Of a DNA stretch of 64,000 nt, positions 1 through 9,376 are shown in pieces. The DNA is taken from positions 563,366 through 627,365 of the forward strand of contig NZ_KE383931.1 in NCBI RefSeq assembly GCF_000422845.1, read 5' to 3'. The first letter of the stretch is position 1, and each line of letters opens with the position of its first letter. A model generated the notes under the pieces. That model saw nothing but the letters and a program-made list of their open reading frames with translations, was not told where the DNA came from and searched no databases. The stretch is from Oceanobacter kriegii DSM 6294 (GTDB lineage Bacteria > Pseudomonadota > Gammaproteobacteria > Pseudomonadales > Oceanobacteraceae). The position numbers and the translations under genes were made by a program.

Positions 1-172
1 CCTCTTCGCCTTCCGGCCACATTTCCGGGGTCAATTCAAACGGACGAAAACGAATGTCGACACTGACTTCTTGCTGACGCGCCTCCAAAGCCGTTAACAG
101 ACTGTTCAGACCAATAGCACACCATGGGCATACCACGTCCGACACAAAATCGATTTGTATATGTTGTTTCAT
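1..172 (-). CDS. DsbA-family thiol oxidoreductase (FrnE-like), 5' end only
   Basis: The first 57 codons of a thioredoxin-fold oxidoreductase; the rest lies left of the window. The ATG at 172 has AGGAG five bases upstream. Residues 15-18 read CPWC, the redox-active CXXC of the DsbA superfamily. The following helix and the FRPFEL stretch near residues 41-46 fit the FrnE / 2-hydroxychromene-2-carboxylate isomerase-like branch. There is no signal peptide, so it is probably cytoplasmic, unlike classical DsbA. It is transcribed away from the BASS transporter. Its substrate cannot be inferred from this fragment. Confidence 0.8.
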   Translation of the reverse strand, partial: MKQHIQIDFVSDVVCPWCAIGLNSLLTALEARQQEVSVDIRFRPFELTPEMWPEGEE

Positions 173-353
173 TACTGCTCCTGGGGGCGACACTGGATGC
201 AGTGTGCACGGTTAATGGCGGATATGCACTGCCGATTTGGTCGCAGGTTAATAGCCTACTGTTGTTCAAACATTCGAATTACATTACTTTTCCGTCGCTC
301 TTGTGGGTCAGCAGACCCGTTTTCAGCCATAACAACGATAACCAGGACCTATC

Positions 354-1217
354 ATGCTCGAATCCCTTATTTCCGCTGGCCTGCCCATCGCCCTGATTCT
401 GGTGATGACGGGGGTCGGCTTGGGCCTGACCGCCCAGGACTTCCGCCGTGTGGCCACCGAACCCAAAGGGTTTCTGGTCGGCGCCTTGTGTCAGCTGGTG
501 CTGTTGCCCATCATCGCGGTTGCCATCATTGAAATACTGGGCTTGAGCGGCGGAGTTGCCATCGGTCTGTTTATCATTGCCCTGTGCCCGGGTGGCTCAA
601 CCTCCAACCTGTACAGCATGCTGGCCAAAGGCGATGTGGGCTTGTCGGTGTCACTGACGGCGGTGATCGGGTTCATTACCCCTTTCACCATCCCGCTACT
701 GGCTGCCTGGGCGATTGGTCGTTACGCCGACGGCACGGATGGCTTCAGCTTGCCGGTGGCCAAAACCATGATTCAACTGCTGGTCGTTGGGGTCATCCCG
801 GTGATCGTGGGCATGTTGATTCGAGCTAAATGGGCCCGTTTCGCTCAAAAGGCCGAGCCTTGGGTAACCCGCTTTTCAAGTCTGGTGCTGGCGCTGTTGA
901 TCGTTGCGATTTGCGTCAAACTGGGTGGCAAGTTGGGCGCTGCATTGGCCGCTGCAGGCACCGGTGCCATTGCCCTTAATCTGATCACCATGGCGGCAGG
1001 CTACGGCATTGGCAGCTGGTTGCTGCACCGTGAACAACAGGCTCGCACCATCGCGTTGGAAGTGGGTCTGCAAAACGGCACCATGGCGCTGATGATCACC
1101 AGCACTATTTTGCAGAGCGCAGAAATGTCGATGGCCCCGATCGTTTATAGCCTGCTGATGTTCGCAACCGCGACCCTGTTTACCCTGTGGGTAAAACGCA
1201 AACCAGTCAGCGCCTGA
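354..1217 (+). CDS. bile acid:sodium symporter (BASS) family transporter
   Basis: A 287-residue, very hydrophobic protein with about nine predicted membrane segments, the usual size of bacterial BASS (SBF) transporters in the inner membrane. The motif CPGGSTSN near residues 80-87 is the conserved N-terminal half of the sodium/substrate-binding core. ALEVGLQNGTMALM near 238-251 is the matching C-terminal crossover segment. AGGA lies just upstream of the ATG. The family moves organic anions (bile acids, pantoate, pyruvate or others) with sodium; the substrate here is unknown. It is transcribed towards the tetR gene, with only 23 bases between the two stop codons. Confidence 0.88.
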   Translation: MLESLISAGLPIALILVMTGVGLGLTAQDFRRVATEPKGFLVGALCQLVLLPIIAVAIIEILGLSGGVAIGLFIIALCPGGSTSNLYSMLAKGDVGLSVSLTAVIGFITPFTIPLLAAWAIGRYADGTDGFSLPVAKTMIQLLVVGVIPVIVGMLIRAKWARFAQKAEPWVTRFSSLVLALLIVAICVKLGGKLGAALAAAGTGAIALNLITMAAGYGIGSWLLHREQQARTIALEVGLQNGTMALMITSTILQSAEMSMAPIVYSLLMFATATLFTLWVKRKPVSA

Positions 1218-1240
1218 AAGGACGCGTGACAGCCTGACGC

Positions 1241-1843
1241 TCAGGCGCTGTAAAAGCCCAGAAACACATCCAGCGCCCGCGCCACCGCGGCACTCACTTC
1301 CTGATCAGTGAGCGGTGGCGCACTGCGATGCACCATACGATCGATAAACTCGGATTCCATCAGCGTCAGCAGGTGCGATGTCATGAGCGCCGGTGGGTAA
1401 TCCTTCAAATGCTGGCGTGCCACGGCTTCCGCCAGCTCGGCGGCAATCTTCTCTTCACCTTGCTTGCGGCTGCGGCAATAGCAGTCGTAACCCAGATCCG
1501 ACCGCACCGCTTCGGCAATCACCAAGCGGCGCACCGCCAGTACGTCTGGTGAATAAATCAGTTTCACCAGTGCTTCCCCAAACCCCTGCAACACCTGTCT
1601 CAAAGGCTGGTCAGATACTTTCAGCAACTGCTGAACGGCACTGAATTGTTGCTGGTTGGTACTGATCATCACCTCCAGAAACAACTCCTCCTTGGACGGA
1701 AAGTAGTTGTACAGCGTGGCTTTGGAGCCGCCTACCCGAGCTGAAATCTCGGCCATGGAGGCACGCTCAAAGCCGGTTTCCGCAAACACTTCGGTGGCAA
1801 CATCCAGGATATGTTGTCGTCGCGCTTCTGATTTGGTTTTCAT
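1241..1843 (-). CDS. TetR/AcrR family repressor, probable regulator of the divergent efflux operon
   Basis: A 200-residue regulator. Residues 8-55 form the TetR helix-turn-helix, with the typical run RVGGSKATLYNYFPSKEELF at 37-56. The C-terminal half resembles the AefR-like ligand domain, which is weakly conserved. The gene is divergent from a three-gene efflux operon starting at 1942, and the 98-base gap holds two palindromes suited to a TetR dimer. By analogy with AcrR/EmrR-type circuits it probably represses itself and the pump until a toxic ligand binds. The ligand is unknown. Confidence 0.88.
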   Translation of the reverse strand: MKTKSEARRQHILDVATEVFAETGFERASMAEISARVGGSKATLYNYFPSKEELFLEVMISTNQQQFSAVQQLLKVSDQPLRQVLQGFGEALVKLIYSPDVLAVRRLVIAEAVRSDLGYDCYCRSRKQGEEKIAAELAEAVARQHLKDYPPALMTSHLLTLMESEFIDRMVHRSAPPLTDQEVSAAVARALDVFLGFYSA

Positions 1844-1859
1844 AGTTCCTGCTCAAAAC

Positions 1860-1925
1860 TGAACTGATGAGTTCATTTTATCCTTGACGAACCAAAAATC
1901 AAAACTAAACTGTACAGTACGGTTT
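1860..1925. promoter_or_regulatory. two palindromic operator candidates between tetR and the efflux operon
   Basis: 1860-1875 is a perfect inverted repeat, TGAACT-4 bp-AGTTCA. 1907-1925 is a 19-bp near-perfect palindrome, AAACTGTACAGTACGGTTT, with one mismatched pair. Both are of a size used by TetR dimers. The second ends 16 bases before the ATG of the outer-membrane factor gene, so it would overlap its promoter or transcription start. Binding is inferred from symmetry and position only. Confidence 0.55.
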
Positions 1926-1941
1926 ATTTATGGAGTTAATC

Positions 1942-3570
1942 ATGCCCATCCGCTCCTCTTTTTCAGTCACAGCCCAGTCCCCGGCGACACCCTTCAGGCC
2001 CAAATTTGATGGCCTCAGCCGCATAGGGTCATTCGCGGGTTTGCTGGTGTTGCTGACCCTCAGTGGCTGCGCGCAGCTGCCCGAAGACAATCAACACCCC
2101 AATATGATGGATGGCCAGCAACTGTCGGCTGCCCAATCCCTGCAAACAGCCTCAGCCAATGATCAAACGCCCTGGCCCACTGCCCAATGGTGGACCCGCT
2201 ATCAGGACAGCCAGCTCAACCAGCTGATTAACGAAGCACTGGCCAATTCCCCGGACATGACAGTGGCCGCCGCTCGGGTACGCGCAGCGGCAGCGTTCAG
2301 CGATGTTACCAGCGCCGCACTGAAGCCCGATGTCAGTGCCAATGTGAACATCACCAAACAGAAGCAGAGCTACAACTATCTGACCCCGGACGCCTTCACA
2401 CCACAGGGCTGGAATAACTACGGTCTGGCGACCCTGAACCTGAATTGGGAAATCGATTTCTGGGGCAAAAACAGTGCGGCACTGGCCAGCGCCACGTCCA
2501 GCTTGTTGGCCTCACAAGCCGAACTGGCCGATGCCCGCCTGACTCTGGCCGCTAATGTCGCGACGCGTTACGCCGAACTGGCGCAGCTGTTTTCCCAGCG
2601 CGACACGCTGGAGCGAGCACTGAAGATTCGCAGCCAAACCCTGCAACTGATCAGCGAGCGTTACGACAACGGTCTGGAAACCCTCGGCAGTCGCTACCGT
2701 ACTGAAGCACGCAAGGCCAACGCCGAAAACGATCTGCTGCAAATGGACGAGTCCATCGCCCTGAAACGCAACCAACTGGCAGCGCTGCTGGGTCAGGGAC
2801 CTGCCCGTGGTGAATCCATTGCCCGCCCGGCCTTTACGCTGGATAAGGCATTTGGTCTGCCACAGCAGGTGCAACTGAACCTGCTGGGTCACCGCCCGGA
2901 CATCACTGCCGCGCGCTTGCAGGTAGAAGCCCTGCAAAGCGAAGCCGAATCCCGTCAGGCAGCCTTTTACCCCAACGTGAATCTGTCGGCTTACTTTGGC
3001 TTGCAGTCCATTTATCTGGATCAGCTGACCGACAGCGGCTCCACCGTGGGCTCCATTAGCCCGGCCATTTCTTTGCCAATTTTCAATGGCGGCCGACTGC
3101 GTGCCCAGCTGCGCCAGACCCGCGCCCAATACGATCAGGCCGTCGGTAGCTACAACCGAACAGTGACCCACGCCTTGCAGCAGGTTGCCGACACAGCCGT
3201 TAGCCAGAAGGCATTGGGACAGCAAATCGACAAGGCGGAAGAAGCCTATGCCGCCTCGCAAAAGGCCTTTGATATTGCCCGCAACCGCTATGAAGGTGGG
3301 CTCGACAGCTACCTGGATGTACTGTCGGCAGAAGACCTGCTGCTGGGCAGCCTGCAAAACCTGACCAACCTGAATTCCCGCTCACTGATTCTGGATGTCG
3401 CCATGCAGCGGGCGTTAGGCGGTGGCTACGTGGAGTCACAAAACGCACCACAGAGCGAACCACAAAACACAACACAGCACGAGCCGTCGTCAAACGCGAC
3501 CACCACATCGATTTCACATTATTCCGGTAGCACCCAGACGGCTGCCGACGAGCAAGTATTCGGAGCCTGA
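1942..3570 (+). CDS. outer-membrane efflux lipoprotein, NodT/OprM family
   Basis: The outer-membrane channel of a tripartite efflux pump. The start at 1942 is preferred over the in-frame ATG at 1930 because GGAG ends six bases before it. The product is 542 residues with a lipoprotein signal peptide (LSGC, Cys43), so it should be acylated and sent to the outer membrane. Two OEP repeats follow with the usual long alpha-helical barrel segments; PNVNLSAYFG and LPIFNGGRLRAQLRQ are typical TolC/OprM signatures. The last 50 residues are rich in Gln, Ser and Thr and look disordered. Five bases separate it from the adaptor gene. Probably controlled by the divergent TetR. Confidence 0.9.
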   Translation: MPIRSSFSVTAQSPATPFRPKFDGLSRIGSFAGLLVLLTLSGCAQLPEDNQHPNMMDGQQLSAAQSLQTASANDQTPWPTAQWWTRYQDSQLNQLINEALANSPDMTVAAARVRAAAAFSDVTSAALKPDVSANVNITKQKQSYNYLTPDAFTPQGWNNYGLATLNLNWEIDFWGKNSAALASATSSLLASQAELADARLTLAANVATRYAELAQLFSQRDTLERALKIRSQTLQLISERYDNGLETLGSRYRTEARKANAENDLLQMDESIALKRNQLAALLGQGPARGESIARPAFTLDKAFGLPQQVQLNLLGHRPDITAARLQVEALQSEAESRQAAFYPNVNLSAYFGLQSIYLDQLTDSGSTVGSISPAISLPIFNGGRLRAQLRQTRAQYDQAVGSYNRTVTHALQQVADTAVSQKALGQQIDKAEEAYAASQKAFDIARNRYEGGLDSYLDVLSAEDLLLGSLQNLTNLNSRSLILDVAMQRALGGGYVESQNAPQSEPQNTTQHEPSSNATTTSISHYSGSTQTAADEQVFGA

Positions 3571-3575
3571 AGACC

Positions 3576-4790
3576 ATGACAGATCACAGCCAACAGCCAG
3601 CTGCTGAAACCAACAGCACCGCTTCCAACAACAGCTACTCTTCCCACAACAGCAACTCGGCCAACAACAAAGCCCGCCGCAACAAGTTACTGCTGGGCCT
3701 GGGTGGACTGGTACTGATCGCGGCCATTGGCAGCTTCAGCTACTACGAGCTGGTCGCTTCTCACTACGTTGAAACCGACAACGCCTACACCGATGTCGAA
3801 ATTGCCCAGATCACCCCGGCGGTTAGCGGCAACATTGCCGACGTGCTGGTGCACGATACCGACAAGGTACAAAAAGGTGATCTGCTGGTCGTCATTGACC
3901 CGGCCGACGCCAAACTGGCGTTGGCGCAGGCCAGCGCCAACCTCGACCAGACATTGCGCCGCGTGAAAGGCTACTACGCTCAGGATCGCGCCCTGCAAGC
4001 GCAAGTCGATGCGCAAACCGCCTCCCAGGAAGCCGTGAACGCCCAACTGGAAGCCGCCAAAGCCGACTTCGACCGTGCTCAAATCGACCTCGAACGTCGC
4101 AAGGCACTGCAAAAATCCGGGTCGATTTCCGGCGATGAACTGACCCGCGCCCAGAACGCTTGGTCGTCTGCCCAAGCAGCACTGACCGCCGCCAAAGCCA
4201 GCGCCGCACAGGCTCACGCCATGCTGATTGCCGCCGAACAACAGCTGGACGCCAACAAAGTGCTTACCGCAGGCACCGATGCCGAACATCACCCGGAAGT
4301 GCTGGCTGCACTGGCGCGTAAACAGCAGGCAGAACTGGACCTGAGCCGCACCGAAATTCGTGCGCCGGTAGACGGCGTGGTGGCCAAGCGCAGCGTGCAA
4401 CTGGGCCAACGCGTTAATGCCGGAACGCCGCTGCTATCGGTGGTGCCTGTGGCCAATATGTACGTCGATGCCAACTTCAAGGAAGGCCAGCTTGAGCAGG
4501 TGCGCGTGGGCCAGAAAGTTGAACTCACCTCGGACCTGTACGGCTCATCCGTGACTTACCAGGGTGTGGTGGAAGGTTTCTCGGGCGGCACCGGCTCAGC
4601 CTTTGCTGCAATTCCGGCTCAAAACGCCACCGGCAACTGGATCAAGGTGGTGCAGCGACTGCCTGTGCGTATTCGTCTGGACAACAGCGAACTGGAACAG
4701 CACCCACTGCGGGTTGGCTTGTCGATGCAAGTCACCATCAATACCGACAGCACCTCGGGCAACGGTCAGCGCGTGGCGTTTGCCGACTGA
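3576..4790 (+). CDS. EmrA-like HlyD-family periplasmic adaptor
   Basis: A 404-residue membrane-fusion protein joining the inner-membrane pump to the outer-membrane channel. The N-terminus is a Ser/Asn/Thr-rich cytoplasmic tail, followed by one membrane segment at about 36-57. A split lipoyl-like barrel comes next (YVETDNAYTDVEIAQI at about 65-80 and TEIRAPVDGVVAKRSVQLGQ at about 254-273). A long Ala/Gln-rich coiled-coil hairpin lies between its halves. This arrangement matches EmrA. It is the middle gene of the operon, with short spacings on both sides. Confidence 0.9.
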   Translation: MTDHSQQPAAETNSTASNNSYSSHNSNSANNKARRNKLLLGLGGLVLIAAIGSFSYYELVASHYVETDNAYTDVEIAQITPAVSGNIADVLVHDTDKVQKGDLLVVIDPADAKLALAQASANLDQTLRRVKGYYAQDRALQAQVDAQTASQEAVNAQLEAAKADFDRAQIDLERRKALQKSGSISGDELTRAQNAWSSAQAALTAAKASAAQAHAMLIAAEQQLDANKVLTAGTDAEHHPEVLAALARKQQAELDLSRTEIRAPVDGVVAKRSVQLGQRVNAGTPLLSVVPVANMYVDANFKEGQLEQVRVGQKVELTSDLYGSSVTYQGVVEGFSGGTGSAFAAIPAQNATGNWIKVVQRLPVRIRLDNSELEQHPLRVGLSMQVTINTDSTSGNGQRVAFAD

Positions 4791-4818
4791 TTCAGCAACG
4801 TACAACGGGTAAAGCTGT

Positions 4819-6393
4819 ATGAGCCAGAGCTCTTCTCAATACAACCCGTCGGCGGCCGGTTTGCCGCACGACGGTGAGCAGCCGCTGCAAGGCGGCATGC
4901 TGATTCTGGCGGCGATTGTGCTGGCAATGGCCAACTTCATCGCCGTGCTGGACATGACCATCGCCAACGTATCGGTACCCACCATTGCTGGCGGTTTGGG
5001 TGCAACCACCACTCAGGGCACCTGGGTGATTACTTCCTACGCGGTGGCCGAAGCCATCACAGTACCACTGACTGGCTGGCTGGCGGCACGCTTTGGCGCA
5101 GTACGCGTTTTCTGCGTCAGCATGGCGCTGTTTGGTGTGTTTTCGGTGCTGTGTGGCCTGTCGACGTCACTGGAAATGCTGGTTGTGTTCCGTATTTTCC
5201 AGGGCCTGGCTGGCGGCCCACTGATGCCACTGTCGCAAACCTTGCTGCTGCGTATTTTTCCGCCCGAAAAAGCCGGCGCCGCCGTTGGCCTGTGGGCGAT
5301 GACCACGGTCATTGCGCCAATTCTGGGACCGATTCTGGGTGGTTGGTTGTGTGACAACTACAGCTGGCACTGGATCTTCCTGATCAACCTGCCGTTCGCC
5401 ATGGTGGGTGCGATGGCGGCCTGGAAGCTGCTGAAGCGCTACGAAGAATCGCTGCAAAAAGCTCCGATTGATATCGTTGGTCTGATACTGCTGATTGTCT
5501 GGGTAGGCTGTCTGCAACTGGTGCTCGATGAGGGCAAGAACCTCGACTGGTTTGCCTCCACCGAAATCGTTGCCCTCAGCATTATTGCTGTAATCGGCTT
5601 CGCTGCCTTCCTGATCTGGGAACTGCACGACGACAACCCGATCGTCGACTTACGGGTGTTCAGGCACCGGGGCTTCTCAGCCGCCGTGCTGACTATCAGT
5701 CTGGCTTTTGCGGGTTTCTTTGGCATCAACGTGCTGACCCCACAATGGCTGCAAGGTCTGATGGGCTATACCGCCACTGAAGCGGGTATGGCTACCGCCT
5801 GGATTGGTGTACTCGCAGTGGTGCTGTCGCCGGTAGCTGCGGGCATGACGATGAAAGTTGATCCACGCAAGCTGGTGTTTTTTGGCGTGATGTGGCTCGG
5901 CCTGATCATCCTTTGGCGCAGCTTTTCCAACATGGAGATGACCTACTGGGATATCGCCATACCGATGCTGTTAATGGGCATTGGCATGCCATTCTTCTTT
6001 GTTCCCCTGACGGGCCTTGCCATGGCCAGTGTGGATGAACGAGAGATGGCATCGGCGGCGGGCTTGATGAACTTCCTGCGGACAATTTCCGGCGCCTTTG
6101 CAACGTCGGTAATTACCACTCAGTGGGACAGCCAGACAACGATGAATCACGCCACCCTGGTGGGTGATCTGGATCGGGATGGCAGTGTCCGCAGCATGCT
6201 GAGCAACAGCGGCATGACACCGGATGCGGTCAACGCAACGCTGGAGCAACTGCTGAATGGCCAAAGCGTGATGCTGGCAACCAACCAGATCTTTATGGCC
6301 ACCGCGGTGGTGATGTTTATTGCGGCGTTTGCCATCTGGCTGGCCCCCAAGCCAGACAAAACCGTCGACCCGGCAGCCGCAGGTGGACACTGA
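4819..6393 (+). CDS. EmrB/QacA-type MFS drug efflux transporter (DHA2 family)
   Basis: A 524-residue, 14-helix major facilitator of the DHA2 drug:proton antiporter family. The motif LDMTIANVSVPTIAG at about 42-56 is the DHA2 signature in helix 1. GWLAARFGAVRVF carries the motif-A loop, and GPILGGWL is the antiporter motif C. With the adaptor and the outer-membrane lipoprotein it forms an EmrAB-TolC-like pump exporting hydrophobic compounds across both membranes. It is the last gene of the operon and is followed by a strong terminator hairpin. The substrate range cannot be read from sequence. Confidence 0.92.
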   Translation: MSQSSSQYNPSAAGLPHDGEQPLQGGMLILAAIVLAMANFIAVLDMTIANVSVPTIAGGLGATTTQGTWVITSYAVAEAITVPLTGWLAARFGAVRVFCVSMALFGVFSVLCGLSTSLEMLVVFRIFQGLAGGPLMPLSQTLLLRIFPPEKAGAAVGLWAMTTVIAPILGPILGGWLCDNYSWHWIFLINLPFAMVGAMAAWKLLKRYEESLQKAPIDIVGLILLIVWVGCLQLVLDEGKNLDWFASTEIVALSIIAVIGFAAFLIWELHDDNPIVDLRVFRHRGFSAAVLTISLAFAGFFGINVLTPQWLQGLMGYTATEAGMATAWIGVLAVVLSPVAAGMTMKVDPRKLVFFGVMWLGLIILWRSFSNMEMTYWDIAIPMLLMGIGMPFFFVPLTGLAMASVDEREMASAAGLMNFLRTISGAFATSVITTQWDSQTTMNHATLVGDLDRDGSVRSMLSNSGMTPDAVNATLEQLLNGQSVMLATNQIFMATAVVMFIAAFAIWLAPKPDKTVDPAAAGGH

Positions 6394-6422
6394 CGGGAAA
6401 ACAAACCGCTGCTGCGAAAACC

Positions 6423-6456
6423 AAAACAGGGCATGCCTTTCGACATGCCCTGTTTT
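6423..6456. terminator. bidirectional intrinsic terminator
   Basis: A perfect 13-bp stem (AAAACAGGGCATG / CATGCCCTGTTTT) with an 8-base loop, followed on the plus strand by TTTTGTTT and on the minus strand by a run rich in T. It lies between the convergent efflux operon and the cytochrome b561 gene and can stop both transcripts. Confidence 0.85.
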
Positions 6457-6475
6457 GTTTCTGTTGGACTGTCTA

Positions 6476-7006
6476 TCAGCTGCCGTGAGTCATACGCTTC
6501 AAGGTTGCGTCTTTCAGAACAAAGTGGTGGTACAGAGCAGCACCGGCGTGGCCAATAATCAGCACAATCAGGGCCTTGGAAGCCAGACCATGTACGGCAT
6601 GAGCAACACCGCCCAGCGCTTCGCTTTCGCCAACAAAAGTAGGCAGCGCCAGTCCAAACATCTCCACTCCATGTCCACCGGACTGCGACATCAGGATGCC
6701 GCTGACGGGCATCAGGATTATGCACAGATACAGCAATCCGTGACCGGCTTTGGCCAGCTTGGCATTCATGGCAGAGATGCCCGCCACATCGTCAACAGGA
6801 TTGGTAAAGCGATTGATGACCCGGGCAAACAGCACCAGCAGGATTAAAACACCAAACGATTTGTGCAGGCCCATCAGCTCAAATTTTTCAGGGCCTTCCA
6901 TGTTTTCCATCATCTGCCCAACCACGATCAGACCAATGATGATGATGGCGCTGACCCAGTGGAACAGCTTGCTCAGCAGGTTATAACTGCGGTTTCCGGT
7001 TGCCAT
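6476..7006 (-). CDS. cytochrome b561 family membrane protein
   Basis: A 176-residue protein with four membrane helices and conserved histidines at 16, 48, 89, 136/139, 153 and 160-161 that could bind two b haems. It matches the bacterial cytochrome b561 (CybB) family, which moves electrons from quinol. The start at 7006 is chosen because AGGAGA lies five bases upstream; the in-frame extension to 7084 lacks a ribosome site and resembles leader sequence. It sits alone, convergent with the efflux operon. Confidence 0.88.
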   Translation of the reverse strand: MATGNRSYNLLSKLFHWVSAIIIIGLIVVGQMMENMEGPEKFELMGLHKSFGVLILLVLFARVINRFTNPVDDVAGISAMNAKLAKAGHGLLYLCIILMPVSGILMSQSGGHGVEMFGLALPTFVGESEALGGVAHAVHGLASKALIVLIIGHAGAALYHHFVLKDATLKRMTHGS

Positions 7007-7120
7007 AGGATTCTCCTTTTGTTGTCCACTGTTTATATCAGGGTCGTGCGAAGACGACATGACACAAAGGGTATAACGGGACAATAAAAGGCTCGTGCAG
7101 AGCTATTCGGAGAGTCCGTA

Positions 7121-8254
7121 TCAACCAACCGGGTAGAGAATTCGGTCCTGATAGCCGGTCAGGACTTCAATGGTGCCCGCCCAAGCACGGTCGAACTCGC
7201 TGTCGCCACTATCGATCACCAGCGGCCGTCCGTTCAGTTCGGTGATTTTGGTTTTGGTGCTGACCAGAATCAGTTGCTCGCGGCCAATTTGGCTCAACAC
7301 CTCACGGCTGAACTGCTGATTGCCACGGCCAATAATATGGCCCTGCCCACCCATGATGCTCAACACCGCCCTACGTTCAGGGTATTGCGCCAATAGTTGC
7401 AGAATGTGCTGTTCGGTCAGATCACGGCCAATCAGTTCGCCATTCAATACCGCATCAACGCCCAATAAGGTGCCATCCAGGCCCATATCATCCAGCAGCG
7501 CCTGCGTGGTTTTGCCCGAGCCGATCAGGTACAGGCAATCGTCTTCCATTTCCTGCTGCAAGGTGGCGGCGATATCGGCCAATACCAGCTCTTCCGATTC
7601 CACGCCGCCCATTTTCACGGCCTGCACAAAATGCCCCAGCTGTGGCACTTTCATATCGCCATAATGACGGGCACGGACAACGCCTTTGCGAAAAGCATCT
7701 TCGTCGAGGTCGCGCACTTCCGACTCCCGCACATCTACCAGCCCACCGCGAATCAGCTGAGCCACCACTTCTGCAGAAGCCACCGGAGTAATGCCGTACA
7801 CCCCGGAGTGAATTTTCACCCCGGCCGGAATACCCAGCACCGGGATCGCATCGCCAACCACAGAACAGATATCCCGGGCAGTGCCGTCACCGCCAGCAAA
7901 CAGCAGCAGGTCGATGGGTCGCTGGCGGTTTTCCGCCAACATCAAACGCGCCGCTTCTAACGTATGTTCGGCACGGGTTTGACCATCGGCTGGCAGCGTC
8001 ATCGGCAACAATTCAAACGCCAGTTCGGCCTGTTCGAGCCAGTTGGCGCCCATGTCGTCCGGGCAGGTCAGGAACTGACACTGATCCGCCAGCGGCTTGA
8101 GAATTTCCAATGCCTGCAAGGTTCGCAAGCCGGATTTTTGCTGTGCTCCCCGCTTCAGGGCTTCGGCCACCGTGGCTTCACCATCGCTGCCTTTCAGCGC
8201 TACGCTGCCGCCAATGCCAGCCCAGGGGTTTACGATCAATCCGAGTCGAATCAT
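7121..8254 (-). CDS. ATP-NAD/AcoX kinase family protein
   Basis: A 377-residue protein related to NAD kinase and AcoX. Residues 121-128 read GGDGTARD, the nucleotide-binding GGDG motif of the NAD kinase/diacylglycerol kinase fold, and the N-terminus LGLIVNPWAGIGG is typical of the AcoX-like COG3199 branch. It probably phosphorylates a nucleotide or cofactor, but members of this branch are poorly characterised and it should not be equated with NadK. The ATG at 8254 is chosen; a TTG four codons earlier is possible. It lies 33 bases downstream of pldA on the same strand. Confidence 0.8.
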   Translation of the reverse strand: MIRLGLIVNPWAGIGGSVALKGSDGEATVAEALKRGAQQKSGLRTLQALEILKPLADQCQFLTCPDDMGANWLEQAELAFELLPMTLPADGQTRAEHTLEAARLMLAENRQRPIDLLLFAGGDGTARDICSVVGDAIPVLGIPAGVKIHSGVYGITPVASAEVVAQLIRGGLVDVRESEVRDLDEDAFRKGVVRARHYGDMKVPQLGHFVQAVKMGGVESEELVLADIAATLQQEMEDDCLYLIGSGKTTQALLDDMGLDGTLLGVDAVLNGELIGRDLTEQHILQLLAQYPERRAVLSIMGGQGHIIGRGNQQFSREVLSQIGREQLILVSTKTKITELNGRPLVIDSGDSEFDRAWAGTIEVLTGYQDRILYPVG

Positions 8255-8287
8255 GTGGTTGCTCAATCCGTCACTGCAAAACGGCCA

Positions 8288-9349
8288 TTATATCCAGTCG
8301 CTGAGCTTGATGCCGACGCCAATACGCTCCTGAAAGCGGTCGTAATCAATCAGGCTTTCGCCATAGCCATTAAAGTAATGCACGAACCAGGTCAGTCGTT
8401 CAGTGAGCGGGAAGGTCAGGTCCAGCTGAAAAGCGCCACGGTTGTCGTCGAAATCCAGGTTGTTGCGCATCATCACTGCGATAGATCGGCGGCCATAGTT
8501 GCGGATGTAGCGCAGCTCGCCATAGCCCAGGTAGCTTTCAATGCCGGGGTTGTCGTCATCGGTGGGATCAAACGGGTCGGATGACGACTCCTCCGGAATA
8601 CGCCACCAGGTGCGCAATCCCCATAAGCCATGAGAAAACGCCCAGGCGCCCGAAAACTCAATACGATTCCAGCTACGCGATAACGAACTGGTTTGGCCGT
8701 TGGATTGATGGTTAAGGGAAATACTGGCGTGGTCGAGCCACCGGGAGTCTGGCAACCAGGAGTAGATGATTTCCGGTTCGTGGTTGGTTTCACGGAACGG
8801 CCGTGAGATATCCGAGTTGTAGGCCTGCCAGAACGACTTGTTGGTGTAAGCTACTTCCAGCCGGTCGAGCTTGGTGAGGATGTCTTCAGCAACGATGTAT
8901 TTGACGCTCAGCTGCATGACGATTTCAAGGTGGTCAAAATCGCCGTCGTATTCTTTCTCGCCGTCCGAGTAGTAATCCACCAACTCGTCCAGCTCACGGT
9001 TGTTAGGTCGACGCTGCCAGCTCAGTGGCATGATGTAATTGGGACGATGCGGCAGCAGTACAAAAGGGCTGGAGGCGGCGATGTCTTCAATCTGCATGCG
9101 CTCCACCGCCCGTGGCGCGTTCTTGCGGATGTTTTCCTTGAATTCAGACGGGTCAATCATCTCCACATCGACTTTCTGGCGCTTCACCGGCTCGCCATCC
9201 AGTAACGGCTTGATGTCGTCCTGACTGTCTGCATTCGCAAAAGGTTGATCGACCTGGTCGGTTTCTGAGGCTGGCGCCCCTGTTGCCACACACGGAGCAA
9301 GAAAAGCAGCTGCCAGCACGGCAGCGAACGAATGCCTGAAAACAAACAT
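8288..9349 (-). CDS. pldA: outer-membrane phospholipase A1
   Basis: OMPLA, a calcium-dependent outer-membrane lipase that dimerises when membrane asymmetry is lost and hydrolyses surface phospholipids. A signal peptide covers about residues 1-25. His214 and Ser216 (NHQSNGQ) and Asn228 (SRSWNR) keep the spacing of the E. coli triad His142-Ser144-Asn156. The C-terminal 150 residues alternate as beta strands of a 12-stranded barrel. At 353 residues it is longer than E. coli PldA (289), mainly through an acidic N-terminal periplasmic extension at about 26-110. The start at 9349 is set by the signal peptide. Confidence 0.92.
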   Translation of the reverse strand: MFVFRHSFAAVLAAAFLAPCVATGAPASETDQVDQPFANADSQDDIKPLLDGEPVKRQKVDVEMIDPSEFKENIRKNAPRAVERMQIEDIAASSPFVLLPHRPNYIMPLSWQRRPNNRELDELVDYYSDGEKEYDGDFDHLEIVMQLSVKYIVAEDILTKLDRLEVAYTNKSFWQAYNSDISRPFRETNHEPEIIYSWLPDSRWLDHASISLNHQSNGQTSSLSRSWNRIEFSGAWAFSHGLWGLRTWWRIPEESSSDPFDPTDDDNPGIESYLGYGELRYIRNYGRRSIAVMMRNNLDFDDNRGAFQLDLTFPLTERLTWFVHYFNGYGESLIDYDRFQERIGVGIKLSDWI

Positions 9350-9376
9350 GACCCGGATTTCCTGATTATTTGTGAT

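Noticed and set aside
2512-3357. Open frame of 281 codons on the minus strand
   Set aside because: Shadow of the outer-membrane efflux gene, which has a lipobox and family motifs.
6480-6847. 175-codon plus-strand ORF after the MFS gene
   Set aside because: It reads through the terminator and is antisense to cytochrome b561.
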